The notes: a model not told the origin generated them from the sequence alone. Shown: positions 27,037 to 37,049, counted from the stretch's first letter. The stretch: 64,000 nt of DNA from Verrucomicrobiaceae bacterium (GCA_027491155.1 JAIXWR010000021.1:186001-250000), one strand, 5' to 3'. A program made the numbers and translations.

Positions 27037-27158
27037 GCCCTGCAAGAACCCGATCCGGCCCCTCGCGTCGATTTCAAAAAATTCCCTTGCCCGATCCGCG
27101 GCCCCGTGGTGATCTCCCCGCCCGCCCGGCTCCCGGGCTCAACGTTTCCCTTTCTGTC

Positions 27159-27470
27159 ATGGCCTACGCAGTCATCAAAACCGGCGGTAAACAATACCGC
27201 GTCCAACAAGGCGACAAGATCGACGTCGAGAAGCTCGACGCCGAAGTCGACGCCACCCTTACCTTTGACGTCCTGATGGTTGGCGAAGGCGGCAGCATCA
27301 AGGTGGGTGCCCCCCTCGTGGACGGCGCCAGCGTGACCGCCAAGGTCGTCCAGCAGCACCGCGGACCCAAGGGCGTCGCCTTCAAGTTCAAGCGCCGCAA
27401 GGGCTTCCACAAGACCATCGGCTTCCGCCGCCACCTGACCCAGCTGGAGATCACCTCCATCGCCGGTTAA
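27159..27470 (+). CDS. rplU: 50S ribosomal protein L21
   Basis: This 103-residue protein begins MAYAVIKTGGKQYRVQQGDK, which is diagnostic for bL21, and contains KVVQQHRGPKGVAFKFKRRK and the GFRRHLTQLEI tail that contacts 23S rRNA. The start ATG is set by the conserved N-terminus; a longer frame is leader sequence. It is divergent from tsaE and followed 21 bp later by rpmA, the conserved pairing. A candidate -35 TTGCCC near 27090 may belong to its promoter. Confidence 0.97.
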   Translation: MAYAVIKTGGKQYRVQQGDKIDVEKLDAEVDATLTFDVLMVGEGGSIKVGAPLVDGASVTAKVVQQHRGPKGVAFKFKRRKGFHKTIGFRRHLTQLEITSIAG

Positions 27471-27491
27471 TCCTCTCACCACCCTCGATTT

Positions 27492-27749
27492 ATGGCTCAC
27501 AAGAAAGGTCAAGGCTCCGTCAAGAACGGTCGCGACTCCCGCTCCAAGCGCCTCGGCGTGAAGAAGTTCGGCGGCCAGGCCGTCGTCCCGGGCAACATCA
27601 TCATCCGCCAGCGCGGCACCAAGTGGCACCCCGGTGCCGGTGTCGGCATCGGCAAGGACCACACCATCTTCGCCGTCGTCGATGGCCGCGTGTTCTTCGA
27701 CAAGGAAGGCCGCCGCGTCAACGTGAGCGCCACCGCTTCCGCCAACTGA
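27492..27749 (+). CDS. rpmA: 50S ribosomal protein L27
   Basis: This 85-residue protein begins [20 protein letters not shown], followed by [24 protein letters not shown], diagnostic of bL27, whose N-terminal tail reaches the peptidyl-transferase centre. The N-terminus starts directly with the mature form; the cleavable extension known in Firmicutes is absent. It is co-transcribed with rplU and followed by a terminator. The common third partner, the obg GTPase gene, does not follow. Confidence 0.97.
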   Translation: MAHKKGQGSVKNGRDSRSKRLGVKKFGGQAVVPGNIIIRQRGTKWHPGAGVGIGKDHTIFAVVDGRVFFDKEGRRVNVSATASAN

Positions 27750-27770
27750 GCGAAAGCCCGCTTTTCGCAA

Positions 27771-27802
27771 AGCCGCCGCCCCGCAAGGGCCGGCGGCTTT
27801 TT
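27771..27802 (+). terminator. Terminator of rplU-rpmA
   Basis: The stem AGCCGCCG/CGGCGGCT (27771-27778 and 27791-27798) is followed by TTTTT ending at 27802. Confidence 0.85.
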
Positions 27803-27834
27803 CGTGCTCGCGAGTGGAGTTCCCGCAAGTGGAG

Positions 27835-27998
27835 TGTCGCCTTGCAGGCGACATGACGATGGACGCACGGCATCCTGCCGTGAGCCCGGGACCGCCGGTC
27901 TTCAGACCGGCCTGCACTGGCCCCGGCGTTCTATTCCAGCCGAAGTTGAGCCTGCTTTCCAGGGACCACCCGGGCCGGTCGCAGACCGGCGCTCCCGG
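27835..27998. repeat. Cluster of four REP-like palindromes
   Basis: Four hairpins follow one another: TGTCGCC/GGCGACA (27835-27853), ACGGCA/TGCCGT (~27868-27882), GCCGGTC/GACCGGC (27894-27911) and GCCGGTC/GACCGGC (27974-27990). The last continues as CGGCGCTCCC, the same 3' extension as the REP pair at 59144-59165. No gene is credible in 27803-28108. Confidence 0.75.
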
Positions 27999-28108
27999 GA
28001 GTGGCTCGTCTCAAGCCGAAGCCCCGTTGTCCCGGTCCTGAAAGGACGGCTCCGCGAGAAGGAAGCGGGGATCTTTGCCCGGCGAATCCTCCGATTCCCC
28101 GGATTTCT

Positions 28109-28423
28109 TCACCCCAACCGCCCCGCCCTCCGCCTCTTCAGCGCGATCAGCCAGTTGCCGCCGGTGATCAGGAACCCGAGGCAGCCGATCATCAGAACCC
28201 CCTGGCCGATCAAGGTCGCGAGCTGGACTTTTTCCAGGAAGCCGTGCGCCGCGGCGATGGCCGCCTCGTTCCCGCCGGCCGCCGCCATCTTTCCCTGCAA
28301 CTCGCCCTTCGCCCAGTAGTGCATCGCGGTCATCCCGAGCAGGCTGACCGCCGCCACCGCGGAAAAGCCGAGCATCCCGTTGAACCAGCGCTTTTCCCCG
28401 GAGTTCGCCGCGTCGAGTGTCAT
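28109..28423 (-). CDS. Small membrane protein with two spans
   Basis: The 104-residue protein has membrane segments at ~17-37 (NGMLGFSAVAAVSLLGMTAMH) and ~70-92 (ATLIGQGVLMIGCLGFLITGG). Between them is a soluble Ala/Gly-rich loop, and it ends in a basic tail (KRRRAGRLG). The ATG at 28423 (MTLDAAN) was chosen because sequence upstream in frame overlaps the pyrE promoter. It is divergent from pyrE. No family recognised. Confidence 0.6.
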   Translation of the reverse strand: MTLDAANSGEKRWFNGMLGFSAVAAVSLLGMTAMHYWAKGELQGKMAAAGGNEAAIAAAHGFLEKVQLATLIGQGVLMIGCLGFLITGGNWLIALKRRRAGRLG

Positions 28424-28555
28424 CGCCGCCACCGTGACGGAGATCCGGCCAAGCCGTCGAACCGATTCTTCCGGAGAAGCCGCGGGAGGATGCCCCCGGA
28501 TGGAATGGTCGAATCCATCGGACGGCGACCGCCCCGCGCCTGCCTTTCTTGGCAC

Positions 28556-28582
28556 TTGGCACTTTTTCCTTGGAACTTCAAT
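28556..28582 (+). promoter_or_regulatory. Candidate promoter of pyrE
   Basis: TTGGCA (28556-28561) and TTCAAT (28577-28582) are 15 bp apart. The ATG is 8 nt downstream with no Shine-Dalgarno sequence, the same geometry as two other candidate promoters in this window. Confidence 0.4.
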
Positions 28583-28590
28583 CTCGCCCC

Positions 28591-29157
28591 ATGTCCGACA
28601 CCGCCGCCGCGCTGAAAGCCCTGCTCCTCGAAAAGTCCGTCCGCACCGGAACCTTCACCCTCGCCTCCGGCAAGGAAAGCGACCTCTACATCGACTGCCG
28701 CGTCACCGCCCTCGATCCCTTCGGTGCGAACCTCATCGGCAAGCTCGGTTGGGCCGCGGTGCGGGAGAAAATTAACACGGAGAACCTGAAGATCGACGCC
28801 ATTGGCGGCATGACCCTCGGCGCGGACCCGATTTCGCTCGCCGTCGGCATGACCAGCGCCGTCGCCAACCCCGACGAAGCCCTGCAGGTCTTCACCGTGC
28901 GCAAGGAGCCGAAAGGCCACGGCCGCGGCAAGCAGATCGAAGGCAACTTCAAATCCGGCGACACCGTGGTGGTGGTGGACGACGTGATCACCACCGGCGG
29001 CTCGACGCTGAAAGCGATCGACGTGATCGAGCGCGAGGGCGGCAAGGTCGCCTTCGCCCTGGTGCTGGTCGACCGCGAGGAAGGCGGCCGCGCCGCGATC
29101 GAGGAGCGCGGGATCCCGGTGGTCGCGCTGTTCTCCCGCAGCACCCTGCTCGGCTAG
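28591..29157 (+). CDS. pyrE: Orotate phosphoribosyltransferase
   Basis: The 188-residue enzyme couples orotate to PRPP to form OMP in pyrimidine synthesis. The PRPP loop is VVVVDDVITTGGSTLKAI (~residues 127-144). Other markers are FTLASGKESDLYIDCR at the N-terminus, TVRKEPKGHGRGKQIEG and the C-terminal LVDREEGGR. ATG 28591 matches the family's start; an upstream in-frame start would place the promoter inside the gene. Its last 4 bp overlap the 3' end of the convergent PAS-AraC regulator. Confidence 0.94.
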   Translation: MSDTAAALKALLLEKSVRTGTFTLASGKESDLYIDCRVTALDPFGANLIGKLGWAAVREKINTENLKIDAIGGMTLGADPISLAVGMTSAVANPDEALQVFTVRKEPKGHGRGKQIEGNFKSGDTVVVVDDVITTGGSTLKAIDVIEREGGKVAFALVLVDREEGGRAAIEERGIPVVALFSRSTLLG

Positions 29158-29894
29158 CCATTCCCCGTGCGGATCATCGAGCGCAGCTTGAGCCGGTATT
29201 TCCTCGGCGTGAGCCCTTCCTGTTCGCGGAAGCGCCGGCCGAAATCGCTGGCGTCGTAGAAACCGGTGCGGGCGGCGATGTGGGAAAGCGGCAGGTCGGT
29301 GCGGGCGAGCAGGTCCTTCGCGGTTTCCAAGCGGTGGCGCAGCACGTAGCGGCGTGGCGAACTGCCCATGATGTCGCGGAACACGCGGTTGAACTGGCTC
29401 TCCGAATAGTTGCACGCGGCGGCCAGGTCCGCCGTGGCGAGCGGGATCGGATCGTCCGCGTGGATCAATTTCAGCGCTGGTTCGATCCGGGCGAACGGCT
29501 CCGTCACTCCCGCCGCGCCGGAGATCTCGTACATCACCCCGGCCACGCCGCAGATGTCGCCGTTGCGGTCGCGCACCGGCGTTTTGCGCGAGATCCACCA
29601 GCGCAGCACCCCCTTCGCGCCGGGCACCATCCAGGTGCGGTTCGGGGTCGGTGCGCCGGTTCTCATGACTTCCATGTCCTCCGCACGATACTGTTCCGCG
29701 ATTCCCGGGTCGTGCAGGTCGTGGTCGGTGAGTCCCATGGCGCCGCCGGGCGGCAGGCCGTGGAATTCCTCGAAACGGCGGTTGCAGCGGATGAAGCAGC
29801 CCTTCGCATCCTTCCAGTAAAAGACCAGCATCGGCAGATCGTCGAAGAGCGCCGCAATCGCGTTTTCGGGGTGGGGGAGCTCCGGGAGTTTCAT
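29154..29894 (-). CDS. PAS-domain AraC-family transcriptional regulator
   Basis: The 246-residue protein has a PAS sensor at ~10-125 (LPMLVFYWKDAKGCFIRCNR, FEEFHGLPP, the DHDLHDPG turn and VRDRNGDICGVAGVMYEI). It is joined to an AraC-type double helix-turn-helix at ~150-240 (LAAACNYSESQFNRVFRDI, then LPLSHIAARTGFYDASDFGR and LTPRKYR). The N-terminus resembles blue-light/redox PAS proteins, but the flavin-binding Cys motif of LOV domains is absent. The start codon lies 69 bp from the divergent cytochrome gene, so it is the likely regulator of that operon. Confidence 0.88.
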   Translation of the reverse strand: MKLPELPHPENAIAALFDDLPMLVFYWKDAKGCFIRCNRRFEEFHGLPPGGAMGLTDHDLHDPGIAEQYRAEDMEVMRTGAPTPNRTWMVPGAKGVLRWWISRKTPVRDRNGDICGVAGVMYEISGAAGVTEPFARIEPALKLIHADDPIPLATADLAAACNYSESQFNRVFRDIMGSSPRRYVLRHRLETAKDLLARTDLPLSHIAARTGFYDASDFGRRFREQEGLTPRKYRLKLRSMIRTGNG

Positions 29895-29963
29895 GCGCGG
29901 ATTCTACCAGAAATTGCCGCTTACGACACGGAAATGCCCGCGCTCCTGCCGTATGATGAGGCG

Positions 29964-32900
29964 ATGCGTTTCAAGATGACATTCATCGCCTCCCTCATGC
30001 CCGCGCTCGCGTCGGCGGGGAAGGTGGATTTCAACACGCAGATCCAGCCGATCCTCTCGGAGAACTGCTACGCCTGCCACGGCCCGGACGAGGCGACGGT
30101 GGAAGGCGAACTGCGGCTCGACGACCGCACCCTCGCCCTGAAAGGCGGCGAAAGCGGCAAGGCCATCGTTCCCGGCGATCCGGCGAAATCGCTCCTCCTG
30201 AAACGCATCCAGCACAGCGATCCGGACAAGCTCATGCCGCCGCCGGAGAAGAAGGATCGCCTCAAGCCGGAACAGGTCGCGCTGATCCGCCAATGGATCG
30301 AGGAAGGCGCCGAATGGGGCGTGCACTGGGCCTTCGTGCCGCCGCTGCGTCCCCCGCTGCCCGAGGTGAAGGATGCCGCTTGGGTGAAGAATCCCATCGA
30401 CCGCTTCGTGCTCGCCAGGCTGGAGGCGGAACGGCTCACGCCCTCGCCCGAAGCCGACGCCGCCACGCTGCTGCGCCGGCTCTCGCTCGATCTCACCGGC
30501 CTGCCGCCCTCGCCGGAAGAGTTGGCCGCGCCGTTCGACTTCAACCGGGAAATGGAGCGCCTCATCGCCAGTCCCCGCTTCGGCGAACGCTGGGCGCGCG
30601 AGTGGCTGGATGCGGCGCGCTACGCGGACTCCGCCGGCTACGAGAAGGACCTGCCGCGGATGCACCATTTCTACCGCGACTGGGTGGTCGGCGCGCTGAA
30701 CGCGAACCTGCCCTACGACCAGTTCATCATCCGGCAAATTGCCGGTGACCTGCTGCCCGGGGCCACGCAGGACGACCGCATCGCCACCGGTTTCCTCCGC
30801 AACTCGATGACCAACGAGGAAGGCGGCGCGAAGCCCGAGCAGTTCCGCATCGAGGGCGTCTTCGACCGCATCGACGCGATCGGCAAGTCCGTCCTCGGCC
30901 TGACCGCGCAGTGCGCGCAATGCCACACCCACAAGTACGACCCGCTCACCCACGACGAATACTTCGGCCTCTTCGCTTACCTCAACGGCATCGAGGAAAC
31001 CTCCCTCGCCGCCACGACCCCGGAGGAAAAACTCACCACCGACCAGCTCCGCGCGAGCATCGCCGCGATCGACACCGCGATCCGGGAAAAGTCGCCCGAG
31101 GTGGAGGCCGCCTTCGCGAAATGGCAGCAGGACTTGCTCGCGCTGCCCCGCACCGAGTGGCACGCGCTGGAACTCTATCAGCTCGGCGATTCCGGCCAGA
31201 AGTACTGGCCGCAGCCGGACAAGTCCGTGATCAACATGGGCTACGCCAACACCCGCGGCAGCGAGGCCTTCACCTCCTCGCTGGAGATCCCCGAAATCCG
31301 CGCCGCGCGGCTCGAGGTCATGAACGACCCCTACCTTCCGATGAACGGCCCCGGCCGCTCGTCGCGGGGGACCGGCGCGCTCACCGAGTTCGTGCTCCAT
31401 GCCGGCGCCGACCCCGCGAAACTCACCAAGCTCCCTTTCAAAAAGGCGAACGCCAGCGTGAACCCGCCGGTCACGCCGCTCGATCCGATGCGTTTCCCCG
31501 CCAATGCGGAACGCAAGCCCGATGACCGCACCACCGGCCCCGCCGCATTCGCGCTGGACGGCGACAACAAGACCGCTTGGACGAACGAGCGCGATCCCGC
31601 CCGCAACAATGACCCCGCCGTCCTCACCTTCGAGCTGACCGAGCCGTTCAAGACCGGCGGCACCACCCATTTCCGCTACGGCCTCAACCAGAACCACGGC
31701 GGCTTCAATTCCGACGACACCCAGACCTACAACCTCGGCCGCATCCGCCTTTCGGTCGCCGCCACCTTGCCCACCGCCTTCGACAACCTGCCGCCGCTCG
31801 TCCGCGAGGCGCTGGAAACGCCGGCCGACCAACGCACTCCCGACCAGGCCGCCCGGCTCTTCGCCCACTGGCGGGAAAGCAACCCGGACTTCGCCGCCGA
31901 GACCGCGGAGATCGAGGCGCTCTACGCGAAAGTCCCGCCGCCCACCTGGGCGCTGGTCGCCGCCGAAACGAAAGTGCCGCGCGAAACCCGCCTCTTCGAG
32001 CGCGGCGAGCAGACGCAGCCGAAGCACGTCGTCAAACCCCACGTCCCCGCCTTCCTCCACCCGCTGCCGCCCGGCGATCCGGAGTCGCGGCTGACCTTCG
32101 CCAAGTGGCTGGTCGACCGCCAATCGCCCACCACCGCGCGCCGCCTAGTGAACAGCCTGTGGCAGGCCTACTTCGGCGTCGGCTTGTTAGAGACCTCGGA
32201 AGACTTCGGCCACCAGGCCGCGCTGCCTTCGCATCCGAAGCTGCTCGACTGGCTCGCCGTGGAGTTCATGGAAAGCGGCTGGGACCTGAAGCACGTCCAC
32301 CGCCTCATCGTGCAAAGCGCCACCTACCGGCAGTCGTCCGTCGTCTCCTCCGCCTTGCGCGAGACGGACCCGAAGAACCGCTTGCTCGCCCGCGGCGCTA
32401 GGCTCCGGGTCCCGGCGGAAACCGTCCGCGACATCCAGCTCGCCAGCTCCGGTCTGTTAGACGGGAAGATCGGCGGCCGCAGCGTGTTCCCGCCCGCCCC
32501 CGGCTACCTCTTCCAGCGGCCCGTCTCCTACGGCCCGAAGACCTGGGACGTGGAGACCGACTCCAACCGCTACCGCCGCGCGCTCTACACCTTCCGTTTC
32601 CGCTCGGTGCCGTACCCGATGCTTGTCGCCTTCGACGCGCCGGCCGGCACCGCGTCCTGCGTGCGCCGCAACATTTCCACCAGCCCGATGCAGGCGCTCG
32701 TCACGCTCAACGAGCAGGTCTCCGTCGAAGCCGCGCTCGGCCTCGCCCACCTCATCCTCACCGACAACGGCACGCCGGAAGAAAGGCTGGCCCGCGCCTT
32801 CGTCCGCTGCACCTCGCGGGTGCCGGACGCGGAGGAAATCGCCACCCTCGTCTCCGTTTACGATACCGCCCGCGCCGCCGATCCCGCCGAGGCGAAGCTG

Positions 32901-33023
32901 CTCCTCGAGAACCACCGGCCCGTCACCCTCGATCTCTCCGCCCACCCCTTGCCGGACCTCGCCGCCGCCGCCGCCGTCGCCCGCGTCCTCCTCAACCTCG
33001 ACGAAACGATCACCCGGAACTGA
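29964..33023 (+). CDS. Planctomycete-type cytochrome c (PSCyt1) with DUF1549 and DUF1553 domains
   Basis: The 1019-residue exported protein has a short signal peptide (~1-18). The N-terminal cytochrome domain has heme motif CYACH (35-39), then a Met-rich LMPPPEKK segment. DUF1549 follows (~145-350) with RRLSLDLTGLPPSPEEL and a second CxxCH, CAQCH at 317-321. The C-terminal third is DUF1553 (~770-990) with LTFAKWLVDRQSPTTARRLVNSLW and RYRRALYTF. The protein is exported and paired with a DUF1501 partner 3 nt downstream. The pair is very common in Planctomycetes and Verrucomicrobia and is thought to act in polysaccharide or sulfated-glycan use, without biochemical proof. The start could also be 29976. 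Confidence 0.9.
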   Translation: MRFKMTFIASLMPALASAGKVDFNTQIQPILSENCYACHGPDEATVEGELRLDDRTLALKGGESGKAIVPGDPAKSLLLKRIQHSDPDKLMPPPEKKDRLKPEQVALIRQWIEEGAEWGVHWAFVPPLRPPLPEVKDAAWVKNPIDRFVLARLEAERLTPSPEADAATLLRRLSLDLTGLPPSPEELAAPFDFNREMERLIASPRFGERWAREWLDAARYADSAGYEKDLPRMHHFYRDWVVGALNANLPYDQFIIRQIAGDLLPGATQDDRIATGFLRNSMTNEEGGAKPEQFRIEGVFDRIDAIGKSVLGLTAQCAQCHTHKYDPLTHDEYFGLFAYLNGIEETSLAATTPEEKLTTDQLRASIAAIDTAIREKSPEVEAAFAKWQQDLLALPRTEWHALELYQLGDSGQKYWPQPDKSVINMGYANTRGSEAFTSSLEIPEIRAARLEVMNDPYLPMNGPGRSSRGTGALTEFVLHAGADPAKLTKLPFKKANASVNPPVTPLDPMRFPANAERKPDDRTTGPAAFALDGDNKTAWTNERDPARNNDPAVLTFELTEPFKTGGTTHFRYGLNQNHGGFNSDDTQTYNLGRIRLSVAATLPTAFDNLPPLVREALETPADQRTPDQAARLFAHWRESNPDFAAETAEIEALYAKVPPPTWALVAAETKVPRETRLFERGEQTQPKHVVKPHVPAFLHPLPPGDPESRLTFAKWLVDRQSPTTARRLVNSLWQAYFGVGLLETSEDFGHQAALPSHPKLLDWLAVEFMESGWDLKHVHRLIVQSATYRQSSVVSSALRETDPKNRLLARGARLRVPAETVRDIQLASSGLLDGKIGGRSVFPPAPGYLFQRPVSYGPKTWDVETDSNRYRRALYTFRFRSVPYPMLVAFDAPAGTASCVRRNISTSPMQALVTLNEQVSVEAALGLAHLILTDNGTPEERLARAFVRCTSRVPDAEEIATLVSVYDTARAADPAEAKLLLENHRPVTLDLSAHPLPDLAAAAAVARVLLNLDETITRN

Positions 33024-33026
33024 GCC

Positions 33027-34451
<1,425 letters not shown>

Positions 34452-34708
34452 AGGGGGTGGCAGACGCGGGAGAGTCCGCAGAGAAACCAAGTCAACCGCC
34501 CCGGTCCAAGCCAAGTCTTGGTCGGAGGGCTTTGCAACTTCCGGCTTTCACCTTGAGTCCTCCTCGGAAGACTTCTAGGGTGCGTCAAATGAACGATTCT
34601 TCCGCAAGTCGGCCCGTTCGAGTCGGCTTTGCACTTGTTCACCGACCGGTCGGTGAACAAGGGGCAATTCCGACCGGTCAGTGATCAAAACTGTTCGCCA
34701 GAAATACC
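34452..34708. other. Intergenic region opening the accessory stretch
   Basis: About 257 bp hold no gene. Composition falls from the GC-rich operon to mixed sequence, and the end carries the perfect palindrome described separately. A GTTCGAGTC string at 34616 resembles a tRNA T-loop, but no acceptor or anticodon arms can be drawn around it. Confidence 0.5.
34634..34679. promoter_or_regulatory. Perfect 28-bp palindrome plus second GACCGGTC core (TetR-type operator-like)
   Basis: The half-site CTTGTTCACCGACC (34634-34647) is followed immediately by its exact reverse complement (34648-34661). A second GACCGGTC core lies at 34672-34679, 28 bp from the first. Long palindromes with a GACCGGTC centre are typical of TetR-family operators. 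It ends 30 bp before the start codon at 34709. No TetR gene is in the window. Confidence 0.6.
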
Positions 34709-35122
34709 ATGCCTCCGCTGATCACATTTTTCGGCATTTTCCTCGCCGTCTACATCCTAGCGGAGTGCGTCAATCTCTACATGGTTGGTAGTAGCTTGAT
34801 AGGAGGTGTGTTCCGCATAGCCCGGCAGGTGCTCCACGGATCGAAAGAGGTCGCGTTGCCTGAGGATCTCAAGATTGCGGCGACCAATCGATTACTGAAA
34901 GTCGGATCTGAGGTTGTCGTCGGAACTGAATATCAATGGGATGGAATCACAGTGAAGCGTTTCGCGGTATCGCCAACTATTGTTCATGCGGACGAAGGAG
35001 TGATAATGCAGATAATTCGGCTGACACGGAACAGTATGGAGCTCAAGCCGCTTGCCAACAGCGACTATGCTGCGATACCGAAGAACCAACCCGGCGAAGT
35101 CGAGACACGCAACCCCCACTAG
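34709..35122 (+). CDS. Membrane-anchored protein of unknown function (accessory, AT-richer)
   Basis: The 137-residue protein has an N-terminal membrane span (~residues 4-32, LITFFGIFLAVYILAE and on), followed by a soluble ~100-residue domain with VVVGTEYQWDGITVKRFAV and IIRLTRNSMELKPL. Codon use (ATT, CTA, GAA, AAA, TTA) is AT-richer than neighbours. The stop codon TAG lies inside an imperfect inverted repeat that spans the next intergenic gap. No family recognised. It is the first of four similar same-strand genes. Confidence 0.6.
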   Translation: MPPLITFFGIFLAVYILAECVNLYMVGSSLIGGVFRIARQVLHGSKEVALPEDLKIAATNRLLKVGSEVVVGTEYQWDGITVKRFAVSPTIVHADEGVIMQIIRLTRNSMELKPLANSDYAAIPKNQPGEVETRNPH

Positions 35123-35210
35123 CCGCCTTGTCGGCGGAGTCACTCGTATTATGAACCTCAACCCCCGTCTCGACGCCCGCCTCCGCTAGTGGGGTTGCGT
35201 GCTCTTCGAC
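35099..35210 (+). repeat. Imperfect inverted repeat (attC-like) between two accessory genes
   Basis: The arm CACGCAACCCCCACTAG (35106-35122) pairs with CTAGTGGGGTTGCGTG (35186-35201), with a single extra C bulged on the left arm. Pairing resumes outside as GTCGA (35099-35103) with TCGAC (35206-35210). The loop carries its own small hairpin, GCCGCC/GGCGG. After TCGAC comes GTTGTGTG, then the ATG of the next gene. Two stem blocks, an extrahelical base and a gene start at the right end are the layout of integron attC sites, although the canonical GTTRRRY core is not met. Confidence 0.55.
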
Positions 35211-35218
35211 GTTGTGTG

Positions 35219-36025
35219 ATGAAAATGCTCCTCAGACTAACCACTATTGTTTTCGCGCTTCTCTTCTTTGGATGCGAAAAGCCCCCAGAAGATGAACGAT
35301 TTTACTTCATCTCTGGATCAACAAGTGATGAGATCGATATCTTCGTAAACGGCAATCCAACTAATGCTGGCAATGCCCTTACACTCTTCCTTGTAGATGG
35401 CCAAAACTCCATAGAATTAAGAGGAGATCACAGGGCAGGTGGATATCACCTACAGGTATTCCGAGGGAAAAGCATCTTTGATGCAGATTCCCAGAAAGTC
35501 GTCGAGAAGCAACGGGAAGCTTCCGAAGAGCCTGAAGATGAGCTTATTAGTTTTGAAGCAGAGGTAGACGACAAGTGGGCATGGCAGGAAGCGGAATCAT
35601 TAGGGGCTATGTCTACTGAGGATCAGAAGGCGATCTATTCAATTTATGATAGCATTTGTAACGAGATGAAGGGTGACGGATTCGACCCGAAAGACCTATT
35701 AAGTCGAGGTGATGTAATTCTTTGGAGGAAATCGAATGAGCATGGTAGTAAGCTAAAGCAGCAGCTAGAAGAGATTGGCGCCAAGATCCCGCCTCGATCT
35801 GAATTGGTATTCCAGAATGCAGCGCATGACGAGTTGCGTTTAATTTCAGGCAAGCAGATTGCGATGCTCACCTGCAATCAGGACAAGCTCGTTTACCTCG
35901 GCCCTCCCGAGGACGATAAACCATCCGAATCGGGAGAAATCAAATGGACTTTTTACTACGGATTCTCTGAGATGTTTTTCGCAAAGTTTAATGGTTCCTG
36001 GAAACTGATGCTTCCAAATTTATAA
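35219..36025 (+). CDS. Lipoprotein of unknown function (accessory, low GC)
   Basis: The 268-residue protein has a lipoprotein signal: MKMLLRLTTIVFALLFFG and then Cys at ~19. The mature part is acidic and soluble, with IDIFVNGNPTNAGNALTLFL, a charged region around EEPEDELISFEAEVDDKWAW and a C-terminal Ig-like or beta end (KWTFYYGFSEMFFAKFNGSW). Base composition is strikingly AT-rich for this genome. The start codon follows the inverted-repeat spacer by a few bases, as in cassette genes. No homologue recognised. Confidence 0.65.
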   Translation: MKMLLRLTTIVFALLFFGCEKPPEDERFYFISGSTSDEIDIFVNGNPTNAGNALTLFLVDGQNSIELRGDHRAGGYHLQVFRGKSIFDADSQKVVEKQREASEEPEDELISFEAEVDDKWAWQEAESLGAMSTEDQKAIYSIYDSICNEMKGDGFDPKDLLSRGDVILWRKSNEHGSKLKQQLEEIGAKIPPRSELVFQNAAHDELRLISGKQIAMLTCNQDKLVYLGPPEDDKPSESGEIKWTFYYGFSEMFFAKFNGSWKLMLPNL

Positions 36026-36117
36026 CACACGAACCAAAATGCCACGCATTTACTCACATGTGCACTTCAACATCCTTTCAACCGCGCCGGTGGGCGCAGG
36101 TTTAACGCTCGGCTGAA
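36026..36117 (+). repeat. 92-bp spacer with weak attC-like features
   Basis: The spacer begins with ACACACGAACC, similar to the left arm of the previous repeat (ACACGCAACC), and ends with GGTTTAACGCTCGGCTGAA directly before the next ATG. An internal hairpin GCGCC/GGGCGC is present. The outer arms pair only weakly. Confidence 0.3.
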
Positions 36118-36546
36118 ATGAACTACGGACTCGAAACCGTCGATGCGTGGCTCAATGCGCTTTCGAGTGCATGGAAGAGGGCCGGTCTATTCTGGTTCTT
36201 CGTCGCTTTTGTCGGCTGGGCCAGTTCAGCGCTTTTCGGTTGGTATAAGGGGTTCGGGGATGTGCTTCAACTCGGAGGATTTACCTACGTGATCCTGGGC
36301 CCGGTATCGCTGTGGTCCGCGATGGTGGCTGCAGTCACTTGGATCCGGTTCGTCCATCTCGAATCAGCCGGAGTTCGATCGTTTGTGCTGTTGGGTTCGA
36401 TGATCGCGATCAATGGCTGGCTTTTTGACCGTCAGATCCACACTTGGCAGCTTGTTTTGGCGCACCTCGCCGCGATCGTTCTCATCGGTTTCACCTTCCT
36501 CTGGTCGAGGTCGGTGGTTCACCCGGCCCCGGATGCCTCCACTTGA
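36118..36546 (+). CDS. Four-helix membrane protein of unknown function (accessory)
   Basis: The 142-residue protein has four predicted spans: ~23-43 (AGLFWFFVAFVGWASSALFGW), ~53-75 (FTYVILGPVSLWSAMVAAVTW), ~86-103 (SFVLLGSMIAINGWLF) and ~110-130 (LVLAHLAAIVLIGFTFLW). Loops are short, with no signature motifs. It is same-strand with the flanking unknown genes and starts 10-15 nt after the spacer end. GC content is intermediate. Function unknown. Confidence 0.6.
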   Translation: MNYGLETVDAWLNALSSAWKRAGLFWFFVAFVGWASSALFGWYKGFGDVLQLGGFTYVILGPVSLWSAMVAAVTWIRFVHLESAGVRSFVLLGSMIAINGWLFDRQIHTWQLVLAHLAAIVLIGFTFLWSRSVVHPAPDAST

Positions 36547-37049
36547 TTTCAAAATGCCGAATAAGCCGGCGCATCCAACGGCGACAAGCCGCTAGCTTCA
36601 TTTCACGACAGAATGCCATTCATGCCAGGCATTCAGTCAGGAAGAGGAGTCTGATGTATTGATATCCAATGCTATAGCGGTCCTTTGTCCTCTTTGCTTT
36701 CGGGGCGGATGGCGTTCTCCGAAGCGACTCCGGCAAACTTCAGGGGAGTGGCGTCCGCGTGACGGCTTGCGCCCCATCAGATTCCGATCTCCCGCGCTAC
36801 GAGCACACGGATTGCGCAGGGTCGATGGAGCGAGGATCCGGATCACGAAGACGGGGCCGAATCCCCAACATCACCCGGCAAGACGCCGAAGCCACCTTGA
36901 AATTCGCAAGACAGGTTTCTGATCAAGAGGTGTCTCCCCGAGCTTCCTGTCTTGGATCAGGTACCAGATCCGTCCCGTCGGAAAGCGCTCATCCGGACCG
37001 GGTGTGCGGCAAGCTCGACCGCCGCCAATAGATTCGTTACGTAAAAAGT
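36547..37049. other. 503-bp gap with cassette-like left end and no credible gene
   Basis: The left end (AATGCCGAATAAGCCGGCGC then ATCCAACGGCGACAAGCCGC) has the appearance of the 5' part of attC-type recombination sites I recall from Planctomycetes; this resemblance is from memory. A 16-bp motif ATGCCAGGCATTCAGT lies at 36622-36637 and recurs with one change at 46623-46638. The remainder (36660-37030) is open in short frames without protein character. The right end TTCGTTACGT precedes the next ATG by about 10 nt. Confidence 0.45.

Noticed and set aside
27804-28319. Open frame of 171 codons after rpmA
   Set aside because: It runs through a terminator and four palindromes and lacks protein-like composition.
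34600-34640. tRNA gene suggested by GTTCGAGTC
   Set aside because: Flanking bases cannot form a T-stem or acceptor stem, and no D or anticodon arm can be drawn.
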